Part shown: in pieces, positions 63,481 to 64,000 of the stretch
Layout: every line of letters starts with the position of its first letter
Numbering within the stretch: the first letter of the stretch is position 1
Source of the DNA: an uncultured Lachnospiraceae bacterium
GTDB lineage: Bacteria; Bacillota; Clostridia; Lachnospirales; Lachnospiraceae
Direction: 5' to 3'
NCBI GenBank assembly: GCA_944381575.1
Contig: CALWLS010000004.1
Span: 167,420 to 231,419 of the forward strand
DNA length: 64,000 nucleotides
Notes under the pieces: model-generated
The model's input: only the letters and a program-made list of their open reading frames with translations
Databases searched by the model: none
What the model was told of the DNA's origin: nothing
Program-made: the position numbers and the translations under genes

Positions 63481-63676
63481 TAATTTTTAACACTAAATTA
63501 CACGAATATTTTTATAAAATTCCCATTATTTAACATGAATAATCTTTACTTTTCTTGTCTGGTACAAAAGCAGCTCCTTTTTTCGGAAAAATGTGTTTTT
63601 TAATGGCCATTTTTGCCGGAAAAATGTGCAAAAATCCCGTCAAAAACTCGGAAAAATGTGTTTTTATAACCATAAA
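63481..63676. repeat. Intergenic region with three CGGAAAAATGTG repeats
   Basis: CGGAAAAATGTG occurs at 63584-63595, 63617-63628 and 63649-63660, spaced 33 and 32 bases (three helical turns). No gene is seen from 63416 to 63763. The copies lie between the terminator of the right-edge gene and the DUF4143 promoter. Confidence 0.6.
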
Positions 63677-63733
63677 CATGCCGCTGCACCTGCTTTCTGC
63701 CATAGGACAGTCTGTAAGCGCAGCGGCATGTTA
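63677..63733 (-). terminator. Terminator of the right-edge gene
   Basis: CATGCCGCTGC ... GCAGCGGCATG forms an 11-bp stem with a large loop, followed on the minus strand by TTTATGG, 30 bases after the stop at 63764. Confidence 0.6.
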
Positions 63734-63763
63734 TATAAAGGTTTTCTATGATAGCAGATTAAA

Positions 63764-64000
63764 TCAATACTTTGTCAGCATCTTGCCGTTCTCATCAAAC
63801 TCAAGCTCGAAAGGCTCTGTCTCTATGGTGAGCTCCTTTCTCGTCTTAGCCTCAGGTATGAGTGCCTCCGATATAAGCATCGTCTCTACCTCAAGGGAGT
63901 TCTTAAGTATGATGATCCTTGGTGCCTCAGGGTCCATGTTAAGGCATATCGCCATGCTCGCCTGCAGGCACTCCTTCTCGTTATCCATGATCAGCGGTAT
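63764..64000 (-). CDS. LarA/DUF2088-like protein, C-terminal part (runs off right edge)
   Basis: The frame is open to the window edge, with 78 residues visible. RIIILKNSLEVETMLISEAL and ELEFDENGKML resemble what I recall of the C-terminus of LarA-type (DUF2088) nickel-dependent racemases. The catalytic part is outside the window, so the family is tentative. Confidence 0.5.
   Translation of the reverse strand: MPLIMDNEKECLQASMAICLNMDPEAPRIIILKNSLEVETMLISEALIPEAKTRKELTIETEPFELEFDENGKMLTKY

Overview
The window is a Clostridia-type chromosome segment, most likely Lachnospiraceae. The grounds are the gene families present (DUF3842, DUF5711, a eubacterial V-type ATPase operon, TIGR04076), strong AGGAGG ribosome sites and moderate GC. 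Positions 1 to about 36960 are the right-hand part of a temperate siphovirus prophage; its left end lies outside the window. Positions about 36961 to 64000 are host chromosome.

Prophage layout. The lytic genes are on the minus strand and read right to left. Near 31.4 kb is a divergent CI/Cro-like switch. From it the early operon runs leftward: small regulators, an SMC/RecF-like ATPase, a Sak4-like ATPase, DUF669, an SF2 helicase, a primase-helicase, RusA, small unknowns, and a DUF1492/ArpU-like late regulator. An iteron-like cluster and a long stem-loop (21.6-21.9 kb) look like a replication origin. A late promoter at 18.93 kb, with four 10-bp-phased repeats, is followed by a leader peptide and a terminator. 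The late operon then has HNH, terminase, portal, ClpP-type protease, capsid, connectors, tail tube, frameshifted tail chaperones, tape measure, Dit, Tal, fibres, holin and endolysin. On the plus strand, right of the switch, are the repressor, an ImmA/IrrE protease, two secreted accessory proteins that share a Cys/His C-terminal module, a DinD/BRO protein and the integrase. The integrase abuts attR, the duplicated 3' end of a tRNA gene at about 36935-36960.

Main discovery. Positions 1636-4028 hold a shufflon-like fibre-switching locus. The tail-fibre gene reads into a 14-bp core (CTAAATGCCAAGGC, encoding part of NAKA). The core occurs five times, three on the plus strand and two on the minus. 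Each copy starts an open C-terminal cassette with its own stop codon: A (two identical tandem copies), B (two copies as a perfect 285-bp inverted repeat) and C (currently expressed). A second tyrosine recombinase gene, distinct from the integrase, lies between the inverted B copies. A hairpin over its ribosome site could limit its translation. Inversion between opposed cores would swap the receptor-binding tip while keeping the reading frame.

Host part. It holds a tRNA-operon terminator, a LysR regulator, a 2-hydroxyacid dehydrogenase with an IlvD/Edd dehydratase, nadE, TIGR04076, an Spx/ArsC-like protein and an RlmD-type rRNA methyltransferase. A PDZ protein with a degenerate trypsin domain is divergent from an orphan sensor kinase. 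Next come a DUF5711 protein, a nucleotidyltransferase and a complete V-type ATPase operon (H-I-K-E-C-F-A-B-D) whose K subunit has the Na+-site motif. After these are DUF3842, gltX, a DUF4143 AAA ATPase, and a partial LarA-like gene at the right edge.
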